64,000 nt of DNA from the NCBI GenBank assembly GCA_000818945.1, contig KN805375.1:71788-135787 (forward strand). Direction: 5' to 3'. The notes beneath the pieces are model-generated. The model was not told the DNA's origin, did no database searches, and was given only the letters and a program-made list of their open reading frames with translations. This DNA is from Schizochytrium sp. CCTCC M209059. Lineage: Eukaryota; Sar; Bigyra; Thraustochytrida; Thraustochytriidae. Below, piece after piece: positions 18,201 to 26,976 of this stretch; within the stretch, counting starts at the first letter, position 1, and the number at the start of each line of letters is the position of its first letter. The position numbers and the translations under genes were made by a program.

Positions 18201-20152
18201 CGGTTATCACAATTACTTACGAAAGTATCCGCAGAGAGGCATTTCCCGCGAGCGCGTTCGCGAGCGACGAAATGCCCATATCGCTAATGCCGTTGTTGTC
18301 GAGACTGCGTTGGTGTAATTCGTCGCGAAAAGGTTAGGCTTTCTGCTACGAGGCTTGTTTCCTTTTTTCTTTCCCTTTTTTCTTTTACAAATGGCCACGT
18401 ACTATAGCTTTTGCACCGACATATTTTTGGCGAGCGCATTCGCCAAGGAAGAAACACCCTCGTCTCTCATCATGTTGCTGCCCAAACTACGTTTACATAT
18501 TGTAAGTTGAAGCGAGCATGTCATGCGTCAGCTGAAGATTCAGGTCTTGTGCGCCTGTTTCATCTTTACCACTTACGCGAGCGTCTGTAACGATGATGTC
18601 TTCATGAGCGCGTCTGCCAGCGCGAAGACGCCATTGGGGCCGATTTTGTTACGATGTATACTGCGAATGTCGTAGTTAAAATCCGTATGAAGTGAGTACC
18701 CCGATATTTGTGGATACGGAGGTGGTGGTGTGTAAGTCGAGCTGCGCTTTTAGTTTAAACTTACTAGAGCGTCTGCAACGAGGCGTTTTCGATGAGCGCC
18801 CGGGCCAGTGCTAATGCACCGCAATCGCCAATCCCGTTGCTTTCAAGACTGCACTTGATGCGTCGTCAGTCCCGTGGTACATTGTAAACGCGTTAATTGT
18901 TTCAGAATTTCGCACGAGGATTGAAATTCCATCATTGTTACTTACGAAAGCGTTTGCAGCGACTCATTCTTCGCGAGCGCGTCAGCCAGTGCCGCAGCGC
19001 CACCATCGCCGATACTGTTTTGCCGAAGACTGTGTTTGCGCACAGAACAGTTCATTTTGTTGTGAGAACGCCATGCCTAGTTAGTTTTTTCGTGCTTTGT
19101 ACGCGCAAGAGTTACCATAAGTTGAATTGTCGTCACTTACACGAGCATTTGCAGCGATGATTTCTTTGCAAGTGCGCCGTCCAGAACCGCGGCATCTTGA
19201 TTGTCGGAAGTTGCTTGCTGACGGCTGCGTTTGAGCAAGCAAATCATTGCAGCGGGTTTGCGGAAAGAGAACAAACTAATCAGTTCTTTTTTTTGCCCGG
19301 CCCTCAGTTTTTTTTTGCCCGGACCTTTTTTATGGAATTGTTCATTTCAACACTTACACGCGCATCGGAAGCAACGATTTCTTTACGATTGCTCCTGCCA
19401 AAGCCGCAGCACCATCTGATCCGATGCTGTTGTTATCCAGACTGTGGGTGAGCGATAGTGGGGATACGAGGTAAGGCAAGCAGACGCGCAAAATGTTGGG
19501 ACCGTCGGTCGCAATAAAGTTTGGTTGAGGCGATTTCATTCGGTCGAGTCAGTTGGGATTTGTCAACGATTTCTGTGTTCAGCACAGCCTGCCACGTACT
19601 ACAGCGTCTGTAGCGACCAGTTCTGTTCGAGCGCGACCGCTAATGCCGTGGCACCAGCATCGCCAATTTCATTGCTACCAAGACTGGATCTCTCGTGAAA
19701 CAGAGGAAAAGCCAAACGTGGGCCAGTGCGTGTCATGCATGAGCATGATTGGTTTCGAATAATTGACGGCAAACGAATGTTAGAAACTCTTGTGTTTGCT
19801 CTTGACGCGAAAATCTCCATTTTAAATGGACTACAGCACTTACACGAGCATGTGCAGCGAGTCATTTTTTGCAAGCGTCGCAGCCAGCGCCGCAGCGCCG
19901 TCATCGCCAATGCGACTGTAGTTCAGGCTGCGTTCAAGTCATCACATAAGAGAGCGAGTCAAACGTGTGCAATGTGAGAAGTAACGATTCGCATCATTTA
20001 TCACATGATGGGTCAGCTCGTCGTCGGTTCAACGGGCGAGTTTGTGGGTTTTCTCGCTTTGGTTGGTCCATTCAAACTTACCGAAGCTCTTCTTCGCCGT
20101 CGGTCATGGCCTTGGTGGCATTTGCGATCGCTTGTTCCCTTCGTGAGGACAT
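15208..20152 (-). CDS. LRR-Roc-COR-TIR (ROCO family) protein, 12 exons, with a 1-nt frame break
   Basis: My exon model on the minus strand is 20152-20082, 19927-19844, 19683-19600, 19441-19358, 19224-19141, 19029-18946, 18848-18765, 18660-18577, 18486-18403, 18304-18221, 18128-18042 and 17967-15208. The first exon starts MSSRREQAIANATKAM. Then come eleven 28-29-residue RI-type leucine-rich repeats, a linker, the Roc GTPase (P-loop GKGAAGKTS, switch WDYGGQEVF, G4-like GTYLDQ), COR (from about RWSFCLEQLL) and a C-terminal TIR domain (VFLSHAWGKG to about 15330). The TIR keeps a Glu in NCRNEFLYAL at the position of the NADase glutamate. At 17593-17594 one base is missing between NPNHD and TIGVDL: with it, the spliced length is 3675 nt (1224 aa); without it, a stop follows at 17568-17570. 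Roc-COR proteins are GTP-regulated dimers and TIR domains signal or cleave NAD+; an immune or cell-death role is inferred. Domains are clear; integrity is uncertain. Confidence 0.88.
18042..19927 (-). repeat. Array of ten single-LRR exons
   Basis: Ten consecutive exons each encode one leucine-rich repeat of the form LxxNxIGDxGAxALAxALxxN. Nine are exactly 84 nt and one is 87 nt (18042-18128, one extra Leu). Every exon starts with the third base of a codon and ends after the second base of one (phase 2), so any unit can be lost or gained without changing frame. Donors are GTAAGT or GTACGT. Intron lengths, in transcription order from the one after exon 1, are 154, 160, 158, 133, 111, 97, 104, 90, 98, 92 and 74 nt. 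The repeat in 19141-19224 has lost the consensus Leu and Asn (RQQATSDNQDAA) but keeps length, phase and splice sites. Confidence 0.9.
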
Positions 20153-21003
20153 TGTTGCTTCGTTTCTTGCTTTTGTTGAGTACCTTCTCCTCTTCGCGAT
20201 GCATCAAGAATAATGGACTTTAAGCCGTGGCGCGAGGATCCTCTTGACGCGAGCGACGGAAAAAGAACGGGAGAGAAGGCGACGGCTCTGGCCGGCTGGC
20301 CACTACCACGACGCGAGCGCAAGTGTCTGCTTCGCAAGAGGCCTCGTGCGGAGAGTGCTCAAGCTCGTGCCCCTTGTGATCGTCCTCCACGTCAGGCAGA
20401 CTGCCCCCCCCCCCACGCGCAAACCACGCGCTTTTGTCGCTATGGGTGGCAGCTAGCTGGCTAAGGCACCTCGACAGCAGCGGCTGCTGCAGCAGCAACC
20501 GCGGCCGGCGTCGACCCGCTCGTTAGAGCTTTGCAGCCTCGTCGTTCGGGTCGCTGTCAACAAATGCCTGCTTCTCTTTCTCTGTTTTCGTCTCCTCCCG
20601 AGGACTTGAAGTCTCCCACACTGTCAAAACGGTCCCAAATCGCCCCCTGCCCCTCCGACCGCAAAGTGTCCCCAACCAATCACAGGCCGAGGGTGGAGCG
20701 GGGTGGGCAGGAAAGCAAGTTCTTGGTGGTCAGGAAAGTTACCAGAGCGGCTCCTCGTGTTTACAGAAAGGAGGGCAGCGAACTTGAATTGGTCCCAAAG
20801 ACGCCTGCGTGTGTGCGGGCGTGGCGAGCTAGCTGCAGCTGGAGCATGGGCCTATCCGTGAAAAGTGGAGTCAAGGTTTCATTGACCATTGCGGGGGAGT
20901 ATACAATACAACAACTACTATAAGTTCTTGAAGGGCCTTGTGAGTCGTTCTCCTGTAAGGGTATTTTATTTCTGAGTAAGCAAGGGAGGAGTAGGCGATC
21001 CAA

Positions 21004-21056
21004 ATGGGCACCGGATTTGCGCGTCGTGAAATGGGCATCGGATTCGCGCGTCGTGT
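21004..21056 (+). repeat. 27-bp tandem near-duplicate
   Basis: Two copies of atgggcacCGGATTtGCGCG-type sequence begin at 21004 and 21031. They differ at two or three positions and lie about 500 bases upstream of the katanin-like start. Confidence 0.85.
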
Positions 21057-21218
21057 CGGCAGCGGTTCCATTTCGCCTCTGGAGAGTGGGACGAGCGGGT
21101 TCTTAGGTTGCTCGTCCAATGCTATTCGTAGCATGCTCTCTATCCACTCCTAGCAGCCAGCTGTTCCCACGCAGATGTAGCTCTCTGTCGGCAGAGGTAC
21201 TGAAATATCCTTTTCAGG

Positions 21219-21257
21219 GCTTGAGAACTCGCTCGCTTGAGAACTCGCTCGCTTGAG
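21219..21257 (+). repeat. 16-bp tandem repeat, 2.4 copies
   Basis: GCTTGAGAACTCGCTC is repeated exactly at 21219 and 21235, with a third partial copy at 21251. Confidence 0.9.
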
Positions 21258-21537
21258 CCCTTATATTTTTCATTGCGAGTGAGACCGAAATCGAGACCAG
21301 CTGTGGACGCTTCAAGTTCTCGTCGTCACCGGCCCACCTTAAATGATGTGCTTGCGCAACCCCAATTTTCCAACGGCAATTTAATGGATCGGTCAGTAAC
21401 AGAGACTGGAAAAGAAAGAATTGAAAGCAGCGCAGCGCAGCGCAGCGCCGCGCAGCGCAGTACAGTTGCGAGGTAGTGAAGTGAAGTGGAGCGTAGCGCA
21501 GCGCGGGACCGCGCAGAGAAGCGCAGCACGCGAAGCG

Positions 21538-23130
21538 ATGACGAGTACGTTGCGTGCACTCAAGGCGAAAAGCGCATCCAAGGCCATTCAAGAAAAACGT
21601 CAGCTTGACCGGAGACGCGAGCTGGTGTGTCTGACACATCAGTTCCTCGTGGATCAAGGATTTTTCGCGGCTGCAGACCAGCTCCAGCAGGATGCAGGCA
21701 TCTCGCTGAGCAAGTTCGAGGTCGCGGACAATATGGATCTGCCCATCGTTTTCCAGCACTTTCTCGAATATTATGAGATGCGATTCGGAAAGCTACCCAA
21801 GATCATGCGCAAGCTCGATGCAAGCGAGGTGAGCGCCAAGAAAGCTCTGCTGCGCGGTACAGGGAATGACAAGAGCAAGAGCAAGAGCAATAGCAATGGA
21901 AATCCCGCGACATCAGCGGTCCCGGGATCGGGAACCGGGCCTTCGGGTCCGGCAACGACGTCCACGCGTCGTGCCGCTGCAGGTCGCAAGGGAGAACTTT
22001 CGTTGATGGGGTCATCGAGCAGCTCGTTGTCTGAAGGCGCTCGCAGCACGCAAGACGAAATGGAAATTTCCGGGCATGCGGTGAGCTCTGCGAACAGAGA
22101 TCAGCAGGGTGGAAACCAGGTTTCCGATGCGGAAGCGGAAAGTTCGCCTGCAGACCGCTTGTTACGGCCGCTTTCACAGTTTCTGGCGGGATCTTCGAAC
22201 GAGACACGCGAGCTAGCCCTCACGATTTCCCGCGATATTTTTACGGAGAATCCAGAGGTCCGCTGGGAAGACGTGGTGGGTCTCGAGGACGCGAAGCGGC
22301 TCTTGCACGAGGCGGTAGTGATGCCTGCGCGGTACCCGGAGCTTTTCCAGGGCGGTTTAGTCTCTCCATGGAAAGGTGTTTTACTGTTTGGCCCACCTGG
22401 CACGGGCAAGACGATGCTTGCCAAGGCGGTTGCAACCGAATGTCGCACGACGTTTTTCAATATATCGGCGTCTTCGATTGTGAGTCGGTACCGGGGCGAT
22501 TCAGAAAAACTGATTCGCATCCTCTTTGAGCTCGCTCGCTACCACGCGCCAAGTACGATCTTTTTGGACGAGATTGACTCAATCATGGGCCAGCGCGGGG
22601 GTAGCGGCGGTGGCGGTGCTGGCGAGCACGAGGCCAGTCGCCGCATGAAGACGGAGCTGCTGATCCAGATGGACGGTCTCGCCAAGGCGGAAGACGCCGG
22701 GATCTTCGTGCTCGCTGCGAGCAATCTTCCGTGGGAGCTGGACCACGCGCTTTTGCGCCGCTTGGAGAAGCGCGTGCGCGTGGAGTTGCCGTGCGCCGCG
22801 GGACGACAGCGCATCTTCGAGAAGCTGCTCCCCGCGGACCACCGCACGCAGGGCATCAAGTACGCCGCCCTGGCCGCTCGCACGGACGGCTACTCGTGCG
22901 CGGACCTGAGCCTGCTCTGCAAGGAGGCCGCCATGTACCCCCTCCGGCGCGCCATGGCAAGTCTGCACGCGGGCGAGGGAGACGCCGCTGCCGCCGCGCC
23001 GGGCAAGCTCGCCGTTGGCCCTGTCACGCACGACGACGCGCTCTCGGCGCTGCAGGCCACGCGCCCTTCTGCCCACGCCGCCTCGGAGCAGGCCTACGCG
23101 CGCTGGCAGGACAGCCACGGCTCCTCGTGA
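21538..23130 (+). CDS. KATNAL2: Katanin p60 ATPase-like protein (KATNAL2 type)
   Basis: 530 residues from the ATG at 21538; the open frame before it is GCGCA-repeat sequence. Residues about 30-85 form a LisH motif and its extension (LTHQFLVDQGFFAAADQL, then FEVADNMDLPIVFQHFLEYY), the N-terminus that separates KATNAL2 from other katanin p60 proteins. A Ser/Gly/Lys-rich linker (about 100-220) leads to a meiotic-clade AAA domain: WEDVVGLEDAK, Walker A GPPGTGKT near 284, Walker B IFLDEIDS near 340, the sensor/arginine region LRRLEKRVRVELP, and a C-terminal helix. The family severs or remodels microtubules as ATP-driven hexamers; KATNAL2 is tied to cilia and basal bodies in other eukaryotes. A Gly-rich insertion (GGSGGGGAGEHE) follows Walker B, where pore loop 2 normally lies. 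No intron is needed. The family call is firm; the subtype rests on LisH plus the linker layout. Confidence 0.9.
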   Translation: MTSTLRALKAKSASKAIQEKRQLDRRRELVCLTHQFLVDQGFFAAADQLQQDAGISLSKFEVADNMDLPIVFQHFLEYYEMRFGKLPKIMRKLDASEVSAKKALLRGTGNDKSKSKSNSNGNPATSAVPGSGTGPSGPATTSTRRAAAGRKGELSLMGSSSSSLSEGARSTQDEMEISGHAVSSANRDQQGGNQVSDAEAESSPADRLLRPLSQFLAGSSNETRELALTISRDIFTENPEVRWEDVVGLEDAKRLLHEAVVMPARYPELFQGGLVSPWKGVLLFGPPGTGKTMLAKAVATECRTTFFNISASSIVSRYRGDSEKLIRILFELARYHAPSTIFLDEIDSIMGQRGGSGGGGAGEHEASRRMKTELLIQMDGLAKAEDAGIFVLAASNLPWELDHALLRRLEKRVRVELPCAAGRQRIFEKLLPADHRTQGIKYAALAARTDGYSCADLSLLCKEAAMYPLRRAMASLHAGEGDAAAAAPGKLAVGPVTHDDALSALQATRPSAHAASEQAYARWQDSHGSS

Positions 23131-23342
23131 CGCGACCGACCACCATCATATCATCACTCCTCGGGGCTTCCCGCACGAGCCCGGTCCAGGCACGGCAAGC
23201 CAAGCCACGTCTGCGTGCGTTGCCTTTCCACCCCGCTCACGAGCGATTGAGCCCGCGACGGCGGCTGCGACGGCAGCTGCGACTGCGACTGCGACTGCGA
23301 CTGCGAGCGTGCGCTGCTTCTTCGGTTTGTACCTCGAAGCTG

Positions 23343-23345
23343 CCA

Positions 23346-23383
<38 letters not shown>
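23343..23383 (+). repeat. (GCAC)n tetranucleotide array
   Basis: Ten GCAC/ACGC units without interruption. The same unit recurs at 47030-47088. Confidence 0.95.
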
Positions 23384-23384
<1 letters not shown>

Positions 23385-23823
23385 TAGCGTCCATACTCTA
23401 CATACATTCTCTGCTCTGGCCGCTGCTGCGTTCGATCTCGCCGTGCGCCAAATCTGGCGCGCGCCTCGTCTCCCGCGCGGCCTCTTCCCCCGCTCGCCCG
23501 CCCTCAAGGCCACGCGCGCCTTCCGAGTCGCGTCCCAGCCGGCAGGCCTGCCGCCATCTGCCACATCTCCATCTCCATCTCCATCTCCATCGCCTCTCCC
23601 GCCTCGCCTTTCTTTCCTCGCACCCCGCCTCCTCGCAGCAGCGCAGCGCCTCCTCGCCGCGCACATCGTCTCGCCGCGGCGCGTCGCAGCGCGGCCCGGC
23701 GCGCTCGAAGCGAGCCCCTTCGCGCGCCAGCGCGTGCAGCACGTGCGCGCACACACATACACATACATATGCACGCACGCACGCGCACGCGCTGCCTCCG
23801 CCTGCTTGTGTCCTTCTTTCGCC

Positions 23824-23864
23824 CTGTCTGTCTGTCTGTCTGTCTGTCTGTGTGTCTGTCTGTA
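23824..23864 (+). repeat. (TCTG)n tetranucleotide array
   Basis: About ten TCTG units with one TGTG interruption. A shorter run follows near 23958-23978, and the unit recurs at 36328-36387. Confidence 0.95.
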
Positions 23865-24128
23865 GCTGGGCCTCGGCCGCCGATCTCCGCTGACCGGGCT
23901 TCGGCCGCATTCTGCACTTGCGGCGCCGCATTCTGCCCTTGCGGCGCCGCATTCCCGACTGTCTGTCTGTCTGTCTGCGTGTGCGCGGGAGGAGGAAGGA
24001 CGAGCGAGCGGAGCGGAGCCGGCGCGTGCGCGGGCAGAGCAGAGCAGAGCGGCAACGAGCGAGGGGAGAACAGCGAGGAGGAGGTATCGGCGGGCGGCCG
24101 GCGACGAGGACGGCACGGCCCGGGCCGG

Positions 24129-24162
24129 CGCGCAGGCGCAGGCGCAGGCGCAGGCGCAGGCG
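24129..24162 (+). repeat. (GGCGCA)n hexanucleotide array
   Basis: Five to six units, about 80 bases before the start codon of the next gene, so probably in its 5' UTR. Confidence 0.9.
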
Positions 24163-24241
24163 GGGACCGACCGCCGGCTGACGGGCGCGGCGGCGGCGCA
24201 CGGGCCCGCGCGGGGCGACAGCGTGTCGAGTCGGGGGGGCG

Positions 24242-25993
24242 ATGGCGGGCGCCATGGACGCCTCGCGCATTCGCGAGCTGCTGCTGGACTTTTACCAGAC
24301 GCACGACCCGCAGAGACTGGCGGCGGGGCTAGACATCTTCTCGATGGTGATCTGGACGCAAAAGAACGGGATCGACGCCCTGAACGAATTGCTCGACGAC
24401 CAATACGGCGTCGGTATCGACCCGAACAAACGCCTCGGAGGCGCCAAGCAAGATTTTAAACGCTTTAGCACGCTCATGGCGACCTCGGAGAGGCACGAAG
24501 AACCCGAGACGCAGCACCACATTCGCGAAAAACTCTTTGAATTCTATGAGGAACACGACCCCTCCAAGCTCGGACGTGTCGACGACTTTGTGCAGTACAT
24601 TATGATGCACGGCCTTGACGCCTTCAACCGCAAGCTCATGAACAAATACGGCGAGGGCATCACTCTCGAGGATGATGCCATGTCTGGCCCACCGGCACCG
24701 CCGGCGCGGGCGGTCGCGCCTCCTGCACCGCCCAAGCGCAAGTCGAAAAACCGGTTGCCGCCCCCGCCCCCTGCAGCCCCACACCGCGCTAACCACGATG
24801 AGCCCGGTGCAGAGCCTGGCGACACTGCCGACGAGGATGACGACGAGGACGACTTGGATGACTTGCCACCCCCGCCCCCTCCCACAGAGTCTATGGTGGT
24901 CGGCGAGGGTATCGATGACCGGCGCGCCAAGCTGCGCGTCAAGCTGGAGGGGTACTACTTGGACCACGACCCGGCAAAGCTCTCGCATCTTGACGCAATC
25001 GTTGAATGGGGTCTCGGCATTGGAGAGGAAGAGCTCGAGGAGAAGCTGATCCAGCTGTATGGGTCCGGGTTCTCCGAGGCCGCGCCCGAGAAAAAGCCGA
25101 GCGTTGTGGAGAATGTACGTCGGTCTCTTCAATCGGTGGCTGCTGCGGCGGGGCTCCGGCATAAGCCCATCAAACCTACGCCTCCTCCCGCGTCGCGCTT
25201 CAAACCAGCGCCACCCCGGGCTCCCAAGACACACGCACGAGGGGCGTGGCCTCCGCCGCAACCTTCGCCCGCACTGAAAAAGCTTGGCGGCGGGGGACCC
25301 GACTTTACAGCAACTCCTCCTGGTGTCGTCCGTAGCAGGGCTGGAAGTTTTACAGGCGCTCATGCGCAGCAGCACCCTCCGGCATTGCGTCGTCCATCGG
25401 CCACGAAACCGCCGCCGCCGCGGGCCAAACCGACAAAGCCCGTTTCTCCCTGGGGCGTTGTCGATCCGTCTTCTCGACCTACGCCGATCGTGCGCGCCGA
25501 AGCCGACGCGAACGAGGATATGCCCTGCAACTTTTATGAACTCGATCTCACCGGAGCAAGCTTTGGCATGTGCAAGTGCGGCTATTCGCGTCTTGCGCAC
25601 GTCAAGGGATCCTCCGAGTACCGTCATGCCATGGAGTCTCGTCAGCGGAATGGTTCTGCTGTCGCTCGCAACGCGCGCAAGTTTGAACCTCGCAAGCCCG
25701 CGCCGCCGACGCGTGAGCAAGAGCATGCGCCCACACCTGAAGGCTTTGTAGCAAAGGCTGCACACAAGGCCAATGGCGGGCCGAAGCGAGCCGACGTCGT
25801 TGCCCATGGTGGCGAAAAGGGCGGCGACCATGCCTGTAACCACTTTGTTTTGGACCTCATGAGCCAGTCATATGGCGTCTGTGAGTGCGGTTTCCCACGT
25901 GACCAGCACAAGGCTGGCGCCAAGGCGCCTGCTGCTGCCCGTGGCGGCGTTGCAGGTTTCGCCCAGCGTATGTCTCGCCGCGTTCGTTTCTGA
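24242..25993 (+). CDS. Proline-rich protein with three HDP repeats and two Cys/His (C-x-C-G) motifs
   Basis: 583 residues from ATG 24242 (alternative ATG 24254). Three repeats of about 45 residues are visible: LLLDFYQTHDPQRL (from about 12), LFEFYEEHDPSKL (about 98) and LEGYYLDHDPAKL (about 232). Each continues through a helical stretch to a closing [KQL]YGxG[IF]. Acidic and polyproline linkers (PPPPPP before TESMVV, DDDEDDLDD) could bind SH3 or profilin-type partners. The C-terminal third holds two copies of C-x5-LDL-x4-S-[FY]-G-x-C-x-C-G-[FY]-x5-H, near residues 428 and 531; each has three Cys and one His suitable for zinc. A similar C...C-x-CG...H pattern occurs in TRPM N-termini, but nothing else here resembles TRPM. 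No signal peptide or TM segment is seen. Function unknown; a cytoplasmic scaffold or adaptor is the most I would infer. Confidence 0.85.
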   Translation: MAGAMDASRIRELLLDFYQTHDPQRLAAGLDIFSMVIWTQKNGIDALNELLDDQYGVGIDPNKRLGGAKQDFKRFSTLMATSERHEEPETQHHIREKLFEFYEEHDPSKLGRVDDFVQYIMMHGLDAFNRKLMNKYGEGITLEDDAMSGPPAPPARAVAPPAPPKRKSKNRLPPPPPAAPHRANHDEPGAEPGDTADEDDDEDDLDDLPPPPPPTESMVVGEGIDDRRAKLRVKLEGYYLDHDPAKLSHLDAIVEWGLGIGEEELEEKLIQLYGSGFSEAAPEKKPSVVENVRRSLQSVAAAAGLRHKPIKPTPPPASRFKPAPPRAPKTHARGAWPPPQPSPALKKLGGGGPDFTATPPGVVRSRAGSFTGAHAQQHPPALRRPSATKPPPPRAKPTKPVSPWGVVDPSSRPTPIVRAEADANEDMPCNFYELDLTGASFGMCKCGYSRLAHVKGSSEYRHAMESRQRNGSAVARNARKFEPRKPAPPTREQEHAPTPEGFVAKAAHKANGGPKRADVVAHGGEKGGDHACNHFVLDLMSQSYGVCECGFPRDQHKAGAKAPAAARGGVAGFAQRMSRRVRF

Positions 25994-26816
25994 GTCCTTT
26001 CTTTTTCTTTCCTTTCTTCACATTTTTTTTTAGCCCTATCTGATATATGACGTTTTGGTGTTTCTTTGTTGCTGTTCCGTGCCAACTTTTCTTGTTTTCT
26101 GGTGTTCACAAGACCATGCGCAGGAAAAACAGAACGAAGACACTTTTGCATCTTTCTTTGTCAGTTTGCTATCTTCGTTCCCCGGCAGACGAACTCGAAA
26201 CTGCGGCATGCCCTGGTTCAATTGCGTGCCGTCCGAAATCGTGAAAAGCTGTCAATGCCTTCCTGCTGCTGTCTATTGTACAATGTGAACGAGTGTCGAC
26301 TCGATTCTTGCAATTCTTTGCAAGACTGGCATCGCTTCACAATAAGCCACCGCGGCCAACTTAAGAACGCAACCGCGAGAGCGCGACGGCCATCGTTTTT
26401 CGCAGCCTTCCATGGCGGGCGCCCACTTTTATCCAAACAACCAAGCCTACAAATGAAATAAGCTCGTCTTCAGCCTACCGCGTGTCACAGCTTGGATCGC
26501 AGCCAGAGCTTCTTGCGCGTGGTCTCGCTCGACGGCGGCTTCGTCGCGCCGGGAGTCGCCGTCTTCCCCTGGCCCTGGTCCTCACGGTCCTGGTTCCGAG
26601 GACTCGCTCGCTCCGCCTGCACCATCCTCTCCTCCTGCGCGGGCTGCCGCGGCGTCCGGTTCTCTTCGAGTTCCTCGCGGTCGCGGTCCGCGGCGTGCGC
26701 GAGGCGCAGGTACGCCTCGAGCGCGGCGCCCGTGCCCGGGGCCTTGGCCATCGTCTGGGGCGCCTTGCTCTTGCTTCTCGCTCGCTCGCGTTGGGCGTTT
26801 TGGTTTTGCTCGCCCT

Positions 26817-26857
<41 letters not shown>

Positions 26858-26976
26858 CCGACTGCACTGCGGAAAGACGCCGCCATCGCATCGCCGTGGC
26901 CGACGCGAGCGAGCCTCGAGGAGCTGTACAGCAGACCCGGAGCGCTCGAGGCGCGCGCGAGAGGGGCGGGGAGGAG
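25994..26976. other. Intergenic region before the J-domain gene
   Basis: About 1 kb. The first 450 bases are T-rich and AT-richer than the surroundings, consistent with the 3' UTR of the HDP-repeat gene. The part after 26470 is GC-rich with a (TC)n tract at 26818-26852 and probably holds the J-protein promoter and 5' UTR. The frame of the J-protein gene is open upstream to 26482 but is Leu/Arg/Ser low complexity. Confidence 0.5.
26818..26852 (+). repeat. (TC)n microsatellite
   Basis: About 17 TC units some 125 bases upstream of the J-protein start codon, in the likely 5' leader. Confidence 0.95.

Larger units (their letters stand above)
20153..21537. other. Divergent promoter region between the Roco-TIR and katanin-like genes
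   Basis: 1.4 kb with no supported gene. It holds a run of 11 C at 20404-20414, AGCTAGCTGG-type palindromes near 20451 and 20829, a 27-bp near-duplicate at 21004-21056, a 16-bp tandem repeat at 21219-21257, and (GCGCA)-type repeats at 21428-21460 in the katanin 5' leader. An out-of-frame upstream ATG at about 20207 precedes the Roco start on the minus strand. Confidence 0.5.
23131..24241. other. Repeat-rich spacer upstream of the HDP-repeat protein
   Basis: 1.1 kb without a supported gene. It carries (GACTGC)n at 23275-23310, (GCAC)n at 23343-23383, (ATCTCC)n at 23567-23592, (TCTG)n at 23824-23864 and again near 23960, and (GGCGCA)n at 24129-24162. Long Arg- or Cys-rich ORFs on both strands are by-products of these repeats. 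Confidence 0.55.

Noticed and set aside
18042..19927. CRISPR-like array (regular 84-nt similar units separated by about 100-nt unique spacers)
   Set aside because: The units are similar only at the protein level, encode LRRs in one frame and are bounded by splice sites in a eukaryotic gene.
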